Positions 47,091 to 56,858 of a stretch of DNA of 64,000 nt are shown one piece after another. The stretch's first letter is position 1, and every line of letters starts with the position of its first letter. The stretch comes from Shewanella benthica (GTDB lineage: Bacteria; Pseudomonadota; Gammaproteobacteria; Enterobacterales; Shewanellaceae). The DNA is taken from NCBI GenBank assembly GCA_023284085.1, contig JAKVHY010000004.1, positions 124,001 to 188,000 of the forward strand, read 5' to 3'. The notes beneath the pieces were generated by a model. It had not been told where the DNA came from. It worked only from the letters and a program-made list of their open reading frames with translations, and did no database searches. Both the position numbers and the translations under genes were made by a program.

Positions 47091-47891
47091 CTAAATCTTG
47101 ACAAATTTATAGATAAATCTGTCAGTCTTGCCGCGAGTCTCCTTTTCGAACACATTGATCGACTTATTGTCATTAGGATTTCTTAAGTAAAAGGCTTCCT
47201 CTACCAGCTTAAACCCAGCCTCAGCCATCTGGTATTTAACGATATTCGAGTCAATCCTATGCACTGAATTTGGCGCATCATAGCCTGAACCTCTGATGGC
47301 TTCATGATCGATAATAATAAATACACCATCATCTTTCATCGAGGCCTTAATCTTGGCAAGCGCCGCTTTATGGTCGACCGCTTGCTCGCGAAAATCAGTT
47401 CTCTCGCCAGTTTTTTCATCCACATTATAAGTAAAGAAAAGGTCATGATAATTCAATGCGGTAAAGGCGATATCCAGGCTTTTTTCTGGAATGTCCATAT
47501 CGACTATATCTATCTTATCTAGACGAGTGACATTGGCTAAGCGATCACCCTTGGTCCGTTCGGTAATCCCTTTTTCTGCAAAGCGCCAGATCACACTATC
47601 ATTTTGCGCGTATACCTTGCCTTTACTGCCCACGGCCATCGAGAATAGCTCAGAGTACCAACCGCCCCCGGCGAACAGATCCAGAATCTTATCTCCCTGC
47701 TCGACTCCGGCAAAGTGCATCACCTCAGCAGGCTTACGCGCCTCATCGCGTTCACTATCTTTGACCGGTCTCTCGCTATTTGACAGTAATTGGCTCAACT
47801 CGATAGCAGATAGTGGGGTGGCAGAAGCACTGCAGCAAGCCATAAGAAGGCCTGTAGCCAGTGGAGCTGCAATTGATAATTTCATCGTCAT
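47091..47891 (-). CDS. exported SAM-methyltransferase-like protein
   Basis: 266 residues with a signal peptide (MTMKLSIAAPLATGLLMACCSASA, possibly a lipoprotein) and a class I methyltransferase core (ILDLFAGGGWYSELF, then VDMDIPEKSLDIAFTALNYHDL). SAM is not known to be available in the periplasm, so the reaction is unclear; it may bind another ligand. It converges on the NapC-like gene. Confidence 0.8.
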   Translation of the reverse strand: MTMKLSIAAPLATGLLMACCSASATPLSAIELSQLLSNSERPVKDSERDEARKPAEVMHFAGVEQGDKILDLFAGGGWYSELFSMAVGSKGKVYAQNDSVIWRFAEKGITERTKGDRLANVTRLDKIDIVDMDIPEKSLDIAFTALNYHDLFFTYNVDEKTGERTDFREQAVDHKAALAKIKASMKDDGVFIIIDHEAIRGSGYDAPNSVHRIDSNIVKYQMAEAGFKLVEEAFYLRNPNDNKSINVFEKETRGKTDRFIYKFVKI

Positions 47892-48210
47892 TCCTTGTTC
47901 AGTGATTATGGCTGTTAAATTTAGTCTTCATTATTAAGGTCTATTTTTACAGTAATGCCTTTTTAATCGCGAGTAATAGACATTAGCTAATTGTTACAGA
48001 CTATTTACAGCGAAGACGCACCTAGACGCTCTTCACCAGCCTAGGTGTCGCTTAAGTTAGTCCACCATTTGATCTAGGTAGAGCCAATCAAACACTGAGT
48101 TAGGAATGCAAGATTAGGTTGAAAGTTCATCCTTTGTAACACTCAAATACCTGCTAATGATTCAGATATACCCTAAGTTGGTATGGATTCAATTTTCAAG
48201 GCACGCAGAT
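47892..48210. other. intergenic region
   Basis: About 320 bp between divergent genes. No repeat, RNA gene or clear promoter was recognised. Confidence 0.4.
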
Positions 48211-49074
48211 ATGAAGCCGAACATTCACAGTCTCTACCTAAAGTTATACTTACTCATCCTCGGTACTAGCACCTGCTTTACGGGTTGTGCTTTTGCGGCC
48301 CATCTCGATATCAAGCAGAGTGGATTATCGAAGCAGCAAGCCAAAACGGTAAAACTATGGATCATTCAAGGTATCGATGCGGTTGAACTGACGCTCTCGC
48401 CTATCCCTATGGATGCACTTACCATAGAGGTCATAAGAAAGAGATATGCCCGAGAACCTGTGCCCTATGCACAAGTGGAACGCGGCTCACCGACTAAGGT
48501 GAAGCTTCAGGTTGATGCTAATGCATCCTTGCAGGAACTTGTCGATGACTGGACCCTGTATCATGAGCTGTCCCACCTTTATCTGCCCTATCTGGACACC
48601 CCCTCATTTTGGTTAAACGAAGGCTTTGCCACCTATATGCAGTATCTGACCATGCTAGGTGCAGGCGTGATCAACCATGATCAATATGAAACTCGTATGC
48701 AAGACGGCTTTGATCGGGGGAAGGCGAGAACCCGCTTACATCCAGGAAGGCTCAGTGATGTGGCCGATGATATGTGGAACAGAGGCGCCTTTACCCGAGT
48801 ATATTGGTCGGGAGCCGCCTACTTTGCCGAGGTCGATCGGGCCTTAATCGCTCGAGGCACAGATCTCACCCGGGTCATAGGGCAATATAGCCAGTGCTGT
48901 TTACGTCAAAACAGCTCTGGCTGGCAGCTAGTCACGCAACTGGACCAGATAAGCCATAGCAAGATATTTACCGACACTTACCTTGAGTATTATCAACGCC
49001 GGGATTTCCCCTCTATTTCTCGAGGAACGCTGCAGAAAATTAGCCAGCACTATCACGTTGAAACAGGGGCTTAG
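48211..49074 (+). CDS. exported gluzincin-type zinc metalloprotease-like protein
   Basis: About 287 residues. The signal peptide ends ...FTGCAFAAH. The zinc motif HELSH is followed by NEGFATY 18 residues later, the spacing of gluzincins such as the peptidase MA group. Start ATG 48211 is preferred because the upstream frame (from 48157) has no signal-like sequence before it. Substrate unknown. Confidence 0.72.
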   Translation: MKPNIHSLYLKLYLLILGTSTCFTGCAFAAHLDIKQSGLSKQQAKTVKLWIIQGIDAVELTLSPIPMDALTIEVIRKRYAREPVPYAQVERGSPTKVKLQVDANASLQELVDDWTLYHELSHLYLPYLDTPSFWLNEGFATYMQYLTMLGAGVINHDQYETRMQDGFDRGKARTRLHPGRLSDVADDMWNRGAFTRVYWSGAAYFAEVDRALIARGTDLTRVIGQYSQCCLRQNSSGWQLVTQLDQISHSKIFTDTYLEYYQRRDFPSISRGTLQKISQHYHVETGA

Positions 49075-49153
49075 GCCATCTCCAATGTCAATTCTCAGAT
49101 GCTAAGAGTTAGCGTATGATAGATAACATTGAAGATAACAGGCTGAATCTATA

Positions 49154-49810
49154 ATGGGAAAGACCGCACTGGTATTAGGCGCAACCGGAGTCGTAGGCCG
49201 TGAGCTTGTCGAGCAGCTAAGTCAGTCCGTCGATATAGATAAGGTGGTTGCGATAACCCGGCGACCCATAGACTACGACTCGGATAAAATCAGCAATTGT
49301 GTGGTGGAATTCGACCGACTAAAGGAATACTCATCTGTCTTCAACGCCGACATCATCTTCTCCTGCTTAGGCACCACATTGAAGCAGGCCGGTTCAATCG
49401 CACAACAAAGACAGGTAGATGTCGACTATCAATATCTAGCCGCCAAATTATCTCTGGCCAAGGGTGTGAGTCATTATCTACTGGTCTCCTCCAGCGGGGC
49501 TAACCCTAGCAGTCACAGCGCCTATTTGAAGATGAAAGGCGAATTAGAAACAAAAGTCATTGAGTTAGGTTTTCAGCGACTCAGCATAATCCAACCCTCA
49601 CTGCTATTGGGTGAACGACAAGACGTTAGACTGGGTGAGAAACTGGGCAGCAAGCTACTTCCCCTTATCTGCCGACTTCCAGGACTGAGTAAATACCGGC
49701 CTATCACAGGGAAACAAGTCGCCGCGAAGATGTGTAAAATCGCGAGTCAGCAAGAGGTTTCGGGAGAAAGTAAGCTGCAATACTATCGACTGGATGAACT
49801 GTTCAATTAA
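49154..49810 (+). CDS. NAD(P)-binding atypical SDR protein
   Basis: 218 residues with the nucleotide-binding start LVLGATGVVGRELVEQL and the later SSSGANPSSHSAYLKMKGELE, like the HTATIP2/YwnB group of atypical short-chain dehydrogenases. The substrate is unknown. It follows the exported metalloprotease gene by 79 bp. Confidence 0.85.
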   Translation: MGKTALVLGATGVVGRELVEQLSQSVDIDKVVAITRRPIDYDSDKISNCVVEFDRLKEYSSVFNADIIFSCLGTTLKQAGSIAQQRQVDVDYQYLAAKLSLAKGVSHYLLVSSSGANPSSHSAYLKMKGELETKVIELGFQRLSIIQPSLLLGERQDVRLGEKLGSKLLPLICRLPGLSKYRPITGKQVAAKMCKIASQQEVSGESKLQYYRLDELFN

Positions 49811-49951
49811 GCTCTCACTTTCAGATGGAAAGTCAGTCTGATTCGATCTAGGTTCAGTCATATTCAGCAGGGCCTAGATCAGCCTTAAGCTAGCCCTTCA
49901 AGCTTCTTCCATAAAGTAATCATCCTCTAGCCCCACTTTCTTTAACAGATA

Positions 49952-50329
49952 CTAATCTAAATACTGCCAGCTATCTGCACCATCGAAATGCCTTACCTTG
50001 ATATCTTTCATCTTAGCGATAGGTGCCATGCGGAAGTTAATGCCGTATTTAGCATCGGGGACTTTATCCGTGGTTACATAATGAGTCAGGCAACCACAGT
50101 TTTGGCAGTGATGAAACTCGATATACTCCTCTCCCCATCGATAAGCCTTAGTGGCCGGCACACTGGTCCCCGCAATATCTGAGATAAACGACAGCTGAAC
50201 TTCATCCGGCTTATAATAGCCCCACAAGGATCCATAACGATTACAGGTGGAGCAGTTACAGGAAGTGAGAGTTTCAGGGGAGTGAGTAACTGTGATTTTC
50301 ACATTACCGCAATGACAGCTTAATTCCAT
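49952..50329 (-). CDS. GFA family protein
   Basis: 125 residues with the zinc-binding Cys pattern of the glutathione-dependent formaldehyde-activating (GFA/CENP-V) fold: SCHCGNV, CNCSTCNRYG and HHCQNCGCLTHY. Members bind zinc; many are not formaldehyde enzymes. Single gene. Confidence 0.88.
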   Translation of the reverse strand: MELSCHCGNVKITVTHSPETLTSCNCSTCNRYGSLWGYYKPDEVQLSFISDIAGTSVPATKAYRWGEEYIEFHHCQNCGCLTHYVTTDKVPDAKYGINFRMAPIAKMKDIKVRHFDGADSWQYLD

Positions 50330-50442
50330 TTTTACTACCCGTTCTTTGAAAGGTTAGCACTGTAAACTAAAGCAAGTCGTCGCTCTCCACAATAGGATTA
50401 CTGTCAATACTGAGCTTATAAGAAAGCCGCGGCCTTGCAGTA

Positions 50443-50473
50443 GAAAACCCCAAAACTAAGAGGTTTTGGGGTT
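50443..50473 (-). terminator. terminator after ppiB
   Basis: Arms AACCCCAAAAC (50446-50456) and GTTTTGGGGTT (50463-50473), followed on the minus strand by TTTTC. Confidence 0.78.
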
Positions 50474-50552
50474 ATAAATATTATAAACTTGCTGTTTTAG
50501 GCATTAAAAAGTCATCTTTGCCTAAGATCAGTTGGCTCCTTTGACTAGTATC

Positions 50553-51047
50553 CTAGTAATTAATCGTGACCTTCTCGACGATAATAGGCTCGCGTGGCAC
50601 ATCATCGTGTCCCATCTTCGAAGTGGTTCTGGCCTTCTCCATCTTCCTAACCACGTCCATACCTGAAGTCACAGCACCGAATACGGCGTAGCCCCAACCG
50701 TCATTGGTAGTCCCAGTGTGATCGAGAAAGTCGTTATTACCAAGATTGATAAAAAACTGGCCTGTGGCCGAGTGCGGTGCATCGGTGCGAGCCATGGCGA
50801 GAGTGCCTTTGACATTCTTAAGACCACGATTGGCTTCGTTGACGATAGCCGCGCGCGTAGGTTTCTCTTCCAAATCGACGGTCATGCCACCGCCCTGCAC
50901 CATAAACCCCTTGATCACACGGTGAAAAATAGTGCCTTCATAGAAGCCGTCCTCACAGTATTTTAGGAAATTCTTCGCACTCACAGGTGCACGCTCGAAA
51001 TCGAGCTCAATCTCAATATCACCTAAGTTCGTCGTAAAAATAATCAT
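50553..51047 (-). CDS. ppiB: cytoplasmic peptidyl-prolyl cis-trans isomerase B
   Basis: 164-residue cyclophilin without a signal peptide. Catalytic segments FHRVIKGFMVQGG and ATGQFFINLGNNDFLDH are intact. It speeds proline isomerisation in protein folding. Length and sequence match PpiB. Confidence 0.95.
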   Translation of the reverse strand: MIIFTTNLGDIEIELDFERAPVSAKNFLKYCEDGFYEGTIFHRVIKGFMVQGGGMTVDLEEKPTRAAIVNEANRGLKNVKGTLAMARTDAPHSATGQFFINLGNNDFLDHTGTTNDGWGYAVFGAVTSGMDVVRKMEKARTTSKMGHDDVPREPIIVEKVTINY

Positions 51048-51193
51048 ATGGCCTACAGTGTTAATTAATGGGTATCAGTGAATGAAATTATACCTAAAAC
51101 AGCAGGCTTTGTAGCAAGCACATTCATACCAGTCGATAATTACTCTGCCTTTTCTCTTCACCCTCTCAGCACTAGGCTGGCGGAACTTGAAAT

Positions 51194-52015
51194 TCATACA
51201 AACAAGTTATTCATTTCATTGTAATTTAGCGGAGCATCTCCTTTATTCCCAGTGTTAGGCGCTTGATACAGACCCGAAACCGATTTCAGGGTCGAATAGG
51301 CATCCAGAAAACTCCCAGGCCCTACACTAAACCTTGCAACTCCCAATTCAAACAGAGTATCTACTCGCTTTGAAACAGCTAAGTGATCACCAGCCAACAT
51401 AAAGTTCAAAGGCAGATCTAGGCTGTTAGCTAAATGGGTAGCAGCATTTTCTGAATCTAGTCCGGGAATGAAACCGCAATTAGCACCAGCGGCCTGATAA
51501 CGGGTTAAACGAGCCTCGGTCATGGTCAGCGCCTCTTGGTTATCGGCCAGTCCTCGCAGAAAAACATCGGTTCTGGCATTGATAAATACGTTACCACAAG
51601 GCTTAGATGCACGTATTGCCGCTATCTTAGATACCAGTAGTTCAGGCGTTTTATCGCCATCTTCTATGTTGATACCGACCACGCCTAATCTCACTAGCTC
51701 AGTCACCAAGGACGCCACGTCTTCAGGCTTGTCACTATAGCCATCCTCTATATCGACGGTCACAGGAAGCTGGCTCACTCGCATGATATTCGCGACAGCA
51801 AGCAGCAATGCATCGACGGGTAGCTCACCGCCATCGGCATAACCTAATGACCAGGCTAATGAGGCGCTACTGGTCGCCAATGCCTTAGCCCCCGACGCTT
51901 GCACCACTGCCGCGCTGGCCGCATCCCAAACATTGACGAGCATCAGAGGTGATGACTGTGAATGTAACTTGCGAAAAGTATCTAGGTGAGATTCAAACAT
52001 CTTGGTTAATTCCAT
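51194..52015 (-). CDS. isocitrate lyase/PEP mutase family protein
   Basis: 273-residue TIM-barrel protein: NVWDAASAAVVQASGAKALATSS, then VTVDIEDGYSD with the metal-binding acidic residues and GINIEDG. It belongs to the broad phosphoenolpyruvate mutase/oxaloacetate-hydrolase-like group common in proteobacteria. The lyase catalytic KxCGH loop is not present, so it is not isocitrate lyase. Substrate unknown. Confidence 0.88.
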   Translation of the reverse strand: MELTKMFESHLDTFRKLHSQSSPLMLVNVWDAASAAVVQASGAKALATSSASLAWSLGYADGGELPVDALLLAVANIMRVSQLPVTVDIEDGYSDKPEDVASLVTELVRLGVVGINIEDGDKTPELLVSKIAAIRASKPCGNVFINARTDVFLRGLADNQEALTMTEARLTRYQAAGANCGFIPGLDSENAATHLANSLDLPLNFMLAGDHLAVSKRVDTLFELGVARFSVGPGSFLDAYSTLKSVSGLYQAPNTGNKGDAPLNYNEMNNLFV

Positions 52016-52274
52016 TACTTGTGCTCCATGACAGCTCTGTGCCAGCCGCTAGTTTAGTGATACTAACTCTAGCAATAGACTTGCCCTCATCCTCGCGGGA
52101 AACGGAACTCAACACTGATTGATCTAGTATTCCTGTTAATGTTGGCATGATTTACTGGCTAAACCTGGATAACTAACAAAACATACCTACTAACAATTCC
52201 TCGGTTTAACCCTGCCATTTATGAGTGATTTTTTGATAGAGTAAGAAGCAAAATAATAATAAATCGAGGTTTCC

Positions 52275-53702
52275 ATGCCCACCAAGACTCCCTTTATGAA
52301 TCGCCACTCATTCACAGCTAAACGCATTGTTTCGGTGCTGCTAGTGACGGGTACACTCGCCTGTGTATTATTCACCACCAGCAGTAGCGCGCAGAGTTCG
52401 GCACCAACTGCTGCCCCTTCTCAGGAAGATATGCGCCTCTATGATATTGCCACGGCGCCAAGCGCCGACAGGCTGCGCAGTGATGTCGAGAAGTTGGTGA
52501 GCTTCGGAACCCGCCACTCCTTGTCAGAGACCGAGTCTGATACTCAGGGCATAGGCGCGGCCAGACGTTGGATTAAAAATGAGTTTGAACGCATATCCGC
52601 TGACTGCGGCGGCTGTCTGGAGGTGATAATTTTATCCGACACTGCGACTGGAAAGCGTATCCCTCATCCCACTGAAGTCGTCAATGTCATTGCCATCCAG
52701 CGCGGTACGCTCGAGCCTAAGCGTGTGGTGATGATGAGCGGCGATATCGATTCTCGCGTCACAGATGTGATGGACTCAACCTCTATATCTCCCGGTGCCA
52801 ACGATAATGCATCCGGAGTTGCCGGAGCAATCGAAGCTGCCCGGGTACTGTCTAAATATCAGTTTGCAGGCACTATTATCTATGCGGCGCTATCTGGTGA
52901 AGAGCAGGGCCTCTATGGCGGCGCAGCGCTCGCTCAATACGCCAAAGATCAGCACTGGCAGGTGCAAGCGGTACTTAACAACGACATGATAGGTAACATC
53001 GAAGGCATCAATGGCGTCATCGACAACCACACGGTACGGGTTTTCTCTGAAGGGGTTCGCATCGCCGAAACTGCCGAAGAAGCCAAGCAGCGTTACTTCA
53101 GCGGCGGCGAGAACGACTCGGCATCCCGCAATCTGGCCCGCAAGATAAAAACCTTGGCCGACCAATACATGACGAATCTGGATGTGATGATGGTCTATCG
53201 TTTAGATCGCTTCGGTCGCGGTGGCCATCACTTGCCTTTTAATAAGGCAGGTTTTCCCGCCGTACGCATCATGGAGACCAACGAGAACTACAACCGTCAG
53301 CACCAAGATATTCGTGTCGAGAACGGCATAGCCTACGGCGATGTGATTGAAGGGGTGGATTTCGACTTCAATGCCAAGCTCACCGCGCTTAACGCCATCA
53401 GTCTGGCATCAATGGCCTGGGCTCCAGCACCACCAGTCTCAGTCACCATAGAAGGGAAAGTCTCCGCCAGCACCACCTTAAAATGGCAGCATAATACAGA
53501 GCCAAATAATGTCGTCGGTTATCGCGTTTTTTGGCGGCTCACTACCGAGTCTGAATGGCAACACAGTCGCTATGTCGGCAAAGTTAATTCATTCAAGTTA
53601 GAAAATATGGTCATCGACAACTACCTATATGGCGTCGCCAGCGTAAGCGCTAACGGTAACACCAGCCCAGTGGTCTTCCCCGGCGCAGCAGGCGCTTTTT
53701 AA
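52275..53702 (+). CDS. secreted M28 zinc peptidase with C-terminal Fn3-like domain
   Basis: 475 residues. The signal region is followed by an M28 aminopeptidase domain: MSGDIDSR, GANDNASGVAGAIEAARVL (metal Asp), ALSGEEQGLYGG (catalytic and metal Glu), NDMIGN and HLPFNKAGFPAVRI (metal His). The last 80 or so residues (SVTIEGKVSASTTLKWQHNTEPNNVVGYRVFW) look like a fibronectin type III domain for binding surfaces or polymers. GAGG precedes the ATG. Confidence 0.9.
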   Translation: MPTKTPFMNRHSFTAKRIVSVLLVTGTLACVLFTTSSSAQSSAPTAAPSQEDMRLYDIATAPSADRLRSDVEKLVSFGTRHSLSETESDTQGIGAARRWIKNEFERISADCGGCLEVIILSDTATGKRIPHPTEVVNVIAIQRGTLEPKRVVMMSGDIDSRVTDVMDSTSISPGANDNASGVAGAIEAARVLSKYQFAGTIIYAALSGEEQGLYGGAALAQYAKDQHWQVQAVLNNDMIGNIEGINGVIDNHTVRVFSEGVRIAETAEEAKQRYFSGGENDSASRNLARKIKTLADQYMTNLDVMMVYRLDRFGRGGHHLPFNKAGFPAVRIMETNENYNRQHQDIRVENGIAYGDVIEGVDFDFNAKLTALNAISLASMAWAPAPPVSVTIEGKVSASTTLKWQHNTEPNNVVGYRVFWRLTTESEWQHSRYVGKVNSFKLENMVIDNYLYGVASVSANGNTSPVVFPGAAGAF

Positions 53703-53892
53703 TCAATAGCGCAGATATCGCGATAGATTCTGCTAGTTAGAGTCTATCGTTTGACCAACTAACGTGATATATCAACCTAGCCTTTGAAGCTGATACGGCC
53801 GAAAAACTAAGCGGGTACATTTATTTTTTCAAAGCCCCGATGAGTGATAGAATCGGTGCCTGTTTAACTTGAAAATCATACAAGGTAGTGCA

Positions 53893-54144
53893 ATGAATCC
53901 CATTCTTGCAATCTTAAAAGAACACAATGTCAGTGACGCACAGATTAAAGACCTGTTCCAGACTCTAACCGAAAATCCTATGGCGGCGATGGCCACTATC
54001 GGTCAATTAGGCATACCACCAGAGAAGCTTCAACAGCTAATGGGGCTAGTCATGCAAAACCCTGCCCTGATAAAAGAAGCCGTTGTTGAACTAGGCCTGG
54101 ATTTCTCGAAAGTTGAAGCTGCCAAGGCACAACTACAAAAGTAA
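53893..54144 (+). CDS. DUF2999 family protein
   Basis: 83 residues, helical, with MNPILAILKEHNVSDAQIKDLFQTLTENPMAAM...LGLDFSKVEAAKAQLQK. This resembles the DUF2999 family of Shewanella and Vibrio. AAGG lies seven bases upstream of the ATG at 53893. Function unknown. It is followed by a terminator whose region is duplicated downstream. Confidence 0.75.
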   Translation: MNPILAILKEHNVSDAQIKDLFQTLTENPMAAMATIGQLGIPPEKLQQLMGLVMQNPALIKEAVVELGLDFSKVEAAKAQLQK

Positions 54145-54146
54145 GT

Positions 54147-54256
54147 TCGCACCGCTAAGAACACTTCTTTTAAAAATAGATAAGGCCAGCCACAATTAAT
54201 TCCAATCAGGAGTTGTGGGCGGCCTTATTTTTTATCACCAGCTCAATTTCTACAAC
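54147..54256. repeat. duplicated terminator region, copy 1
   Basis: About 110 bp starting TCGCACCGCTAA and containing a hairpin (ATAAGGCC...GGCCTTAT) followed by a T-run. It is clearly related to 56625-56731. It works as the terminator of the DUF2999 gene and perhaps of the convergent chemoreceptor gene. Confidence 0.78.
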
Positions 54257-54283
54257 AGCCATCGCACTATTTAGCCAATGCCC

Positions 54284-55822
54284 CTATCTAAATGTTGTGC
54301 TCAAGGCATCAATCAAGCTTGCATTAACATTCACTTCAACACCGCTGGCATTTACTTTCTGCGCCAACACGGCATTATTTTTAGAAATATCACTAATTTC
54401 AACAATACTTTGGTTTATTTGATTAGCAACGACACTTTGCTCCTCTGTTGCAGTCGCTATTTGAGCAGCCATATCGCTGACATCATTCACATTAGTAATA
54501 ATATTGTCCATTACACTTTTTATTTTTACTGTATCTGCAGAACATTCTTCGGCATTAACTTTACTGGCAAGCATTATTTGATGCCATTCTTTCAAGGTTA
54601 CTTGTAGCTCTTGGACTGAAGTCTGAATTTGCACCGTGGCACCTTGTGTTCTGCTTGCTAATGTTCTGACTTCATCGGCTACGACAGCAAAACCACGCCC
54701 TTGCTCTCCCGCTCTAGCGGCTTCAATTGCTGCATTCAAAGCTAGCAAATTTGTTTGATCTGCAATACCCTGAATTTCGGACATGATCGTAGAGATCTTA
54801 TCTACATCTGCTACCAAATTAGTCGCATTATCAGCAGCTTTTTCGACGTCATGAGTTAGACTGATAATTCTGTTTTGGCTTGTTTCAATGACTTCGATAT
54901 TTTTATGGCACTCATTTTTAATGTTCATAATTTTATCATGAGTCTGTGTTGTGCTTAAACTGACTTCATTTATTGTGGCGCTCATTTCAGTTATCGCGGT
55001 TGAAAACTGTGCTAAATGGCTATTTTCTTCTTGTATACCATCAAGCATTTCACTCGATACTTGTTCTAATTCGCTAGCAAGTTTTATTAACGTTCTTCCA
55101 GAATCACGGCTACGACCTAATATGGTTTTTATCCTAGCCTTATATAACTCAATCGGGTAACTAATTATATTTGTAAGCCCTTTTCCTGAATAGATCACCC
55201 GAGATGGACTATCAAAGAGCACTCTCGTTTTTGCAACGGCACTTGGGAAAAAAATAAGCTCTTCAGAAAAGGTAACCATGATGAGAAAAATACAAGTAAA
55301 CAAAATTATTGTTGCAGCGATAGGGTCAACATACATCCAGTTAGCTAGAGCCGCTAAGATAACAACAACAAACGAGATCATACGTTTTAAATTAATATTA
55401 GCGTTAAAGTCCCGAATCGATTTGCCATCATTTAACCTGTCATATAAGCGCTGCGCTTTTTCCTTTTGACTATTAGTGGGACGTGTTCTAACAGATTGAT
55501 AGCCAGCTATATTTCCATTTTCATATAAGGGGGTTACGTAAGCATCGACCCAATAATAGTCGCCATTCTTACAAAGATTTTTAACCATACCACGCCATGA
55601 GTCGCCACGTTTTAACTTATCCCACAGGTCACCAAATGCAGCTTTTGGCATATTGGGATGACGGACAATGTTGTGATGCTGTCCGACTAACTCATCTAAG
55701 GTGTAACCCGACACTTCGCAAAACTCGTTATTTGCATAGGTTATCCTGCCATCGAGATCGGTAGTAGAGACAAGCTGTTCAGACTCAGCAAAGGCTCTTT
55801 CATTGTTTGAAATTTGATTCAT
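54284..55822 (-). CDS. Aer-like PAS-domain chemotaxis receptor
   Basis: 512 residues. The N-terminal PAS domain has the Aer pattern ([38 protein letters not shown], then GSWRG-like [26 protein letters not shown]). Two close membrane helices (about 150-190) lead to a signalling domain with [20 protein letters not shown]. It probably senses redox state or oxygen through FAD. It lies between two copies of a repeated terminator region. Confidence 0.92.
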   Translation of the reverse strand: MNQISNNERAFAESEQLVSTTDLDGRITYANNEFCEVSGYTLDELVGQHHNIVRHPNMPKAAFGDLWDKLKRGDSWRGMVKNLCKNGDYYWVDAYVTPLYENGNIAGYQSVRTRPTNSQKEKAQRLYDRLNDGKSIRDFNANINLKRMISFVVVILAALANWMYVDPIAATIILFTCIFLIMVTFSEELIFFPSAVAKTRVLFDSPSRVIYSGKGLTNIISYPIELYKARIKTILGRSRDSGRTLIKLASELEQVSSEMLDGIQEENSHLAQFSTAITEMSATINEVSLSTTQTHDKIMNIKNECHKNIEVIETSQNRIISLTHDVEKAADNATNLVADVDKISTIMSEIQGIADQTNLLALNAAIEAARAGEQGRGFAVVADEVRTLASRTQGATVQIQTSVQELQVTLKEWHQIMLASKVNAEECSADTVKIKSVMDNIITNVNDVSDMAAQIATATEEQSVVANQINQSIVEISDISKNNAVLAQKVNASGVEVNVNASLIDALSTTFR

Positions 55823-56118
55823 TATAAAATATCCATATAAAATGATGACATCAATCTAAAAAGTGATAGCGGAGACTTATTTCAACTTCAAAGAAAAGTA
55901 CAACATAAAAAACTAAATTATGGTTCGAAACTAGCGAGTGTCAAATAAACGAACTGTAAAATTTAATCCAGTTCCACAAAACTCCAAGCCAAAACATGAC
56001 AAACACCAACCTATCAAATTGTTTTAACTTAACTTTTACTCTAACTCCTCAGCGCCTGCCACTTTCACTTCAAATCTAAAGTCTATCCGCCCGATTTTAT
56101 TGATTAATAAGATGAAAT

Positions 56119-56588
56119 AGAACTGAATCCTTAATTGAGCAACGCCAAGAATGGACACGTAAGATGCTTAATACAGCGCCAGCAACCGAACGTGGGAAGC
56201 ATTTATATAGCAACGGCGGCTATACCATTGCAGGCCATATGCTTGAAAAAGTAACAGGTATCGCTTGGGAGACATTAATTCAAGATGAACTATTTTCTCC
56301 GCTGGATATGAATAATACTGGATTTGGCCCACCAAATTTAGATGACTCTTCCCAGCAGACGGTGTTTATGTTCCTTTCGTTTTAGGTCCAGCGGGTACGG
56401 TTAATGCCGATTTAAATTCTTTAGCTAAGTACTTAATGGCGCATCTTGAGGGTGGTCGCGGTGAGAACAACATTCTTGAAGCAAGCTCATTTCAAATACT
56501 GCATCAAGCGGTAGATGGCGATAATGCTAATCAGGCGAGTGGAGAAATTTTAGGTCTATTGCTAGACCGTTATGGAGCTACTCAATAA
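56119..56588 (+). pseudogene. decayed serine hydrolase (beta-lactamase class C-like)
   Basis: A fragment that reads LIEQRQEWTRKMLNTAPATERGKHLYSNGGYTIAG (YxN motif) and continues through ELFSPLDMNNTGFG. A frameshift near 56355-56370 then moves homologous sequence into the next frame (GPAGTVNADLNSLAKYLMAHLEGG...), which ends at TAA 56586-56588. The N-terminal part with the SxxK serine is missing, and a TGA lies at about 56113. The longest intact piece (56164-56385) is not a working gene. Confidence 0.8.
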
Positions 56589-56624
56589 ACTTGGCTATAT
56601 TTTGTAATAGCAAAATATCATGGA

Positions 56625-56731
56625 TCGCACCGCTAATAACACTTCCAATAAAACTAGATAAGGCCAGCCAGCATTCATCAAAATCATTTTTGGTGGCCTT
56701 ATCTTTTGTCACCGGCTCAATTTTCTACATA
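56625..56731. repeat. duplicated terminator region, copy 2
   Basis: Matches 54147-54256 over about 107 bp (TCGCACCGCTAA, AGATAAGGCCAGCCA, GGCCTTATCTTTTGTCACC). The loop part has diverged. It keeps the ATAAGGCC/GGCCTTAT hairpin with T-rich sequence after it. Confidence 0.78.
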
Positions 56732-56858
56732 ACTCCCTGCACCATTAATCTCCGTTACCCCGTTAATAATCAACAAACCTGATCAAAATTACAGACACCA
56801 AGCTCTATTCACGCTTTAATGGTTCAATCTTGTAATTAGCACAATTAAGAGTAAAAAC

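Noticed and set aside
51194..52015. True isocitrate lyase
   Set aside because: The catalytic Cys loop is missing and the protein is far too short.
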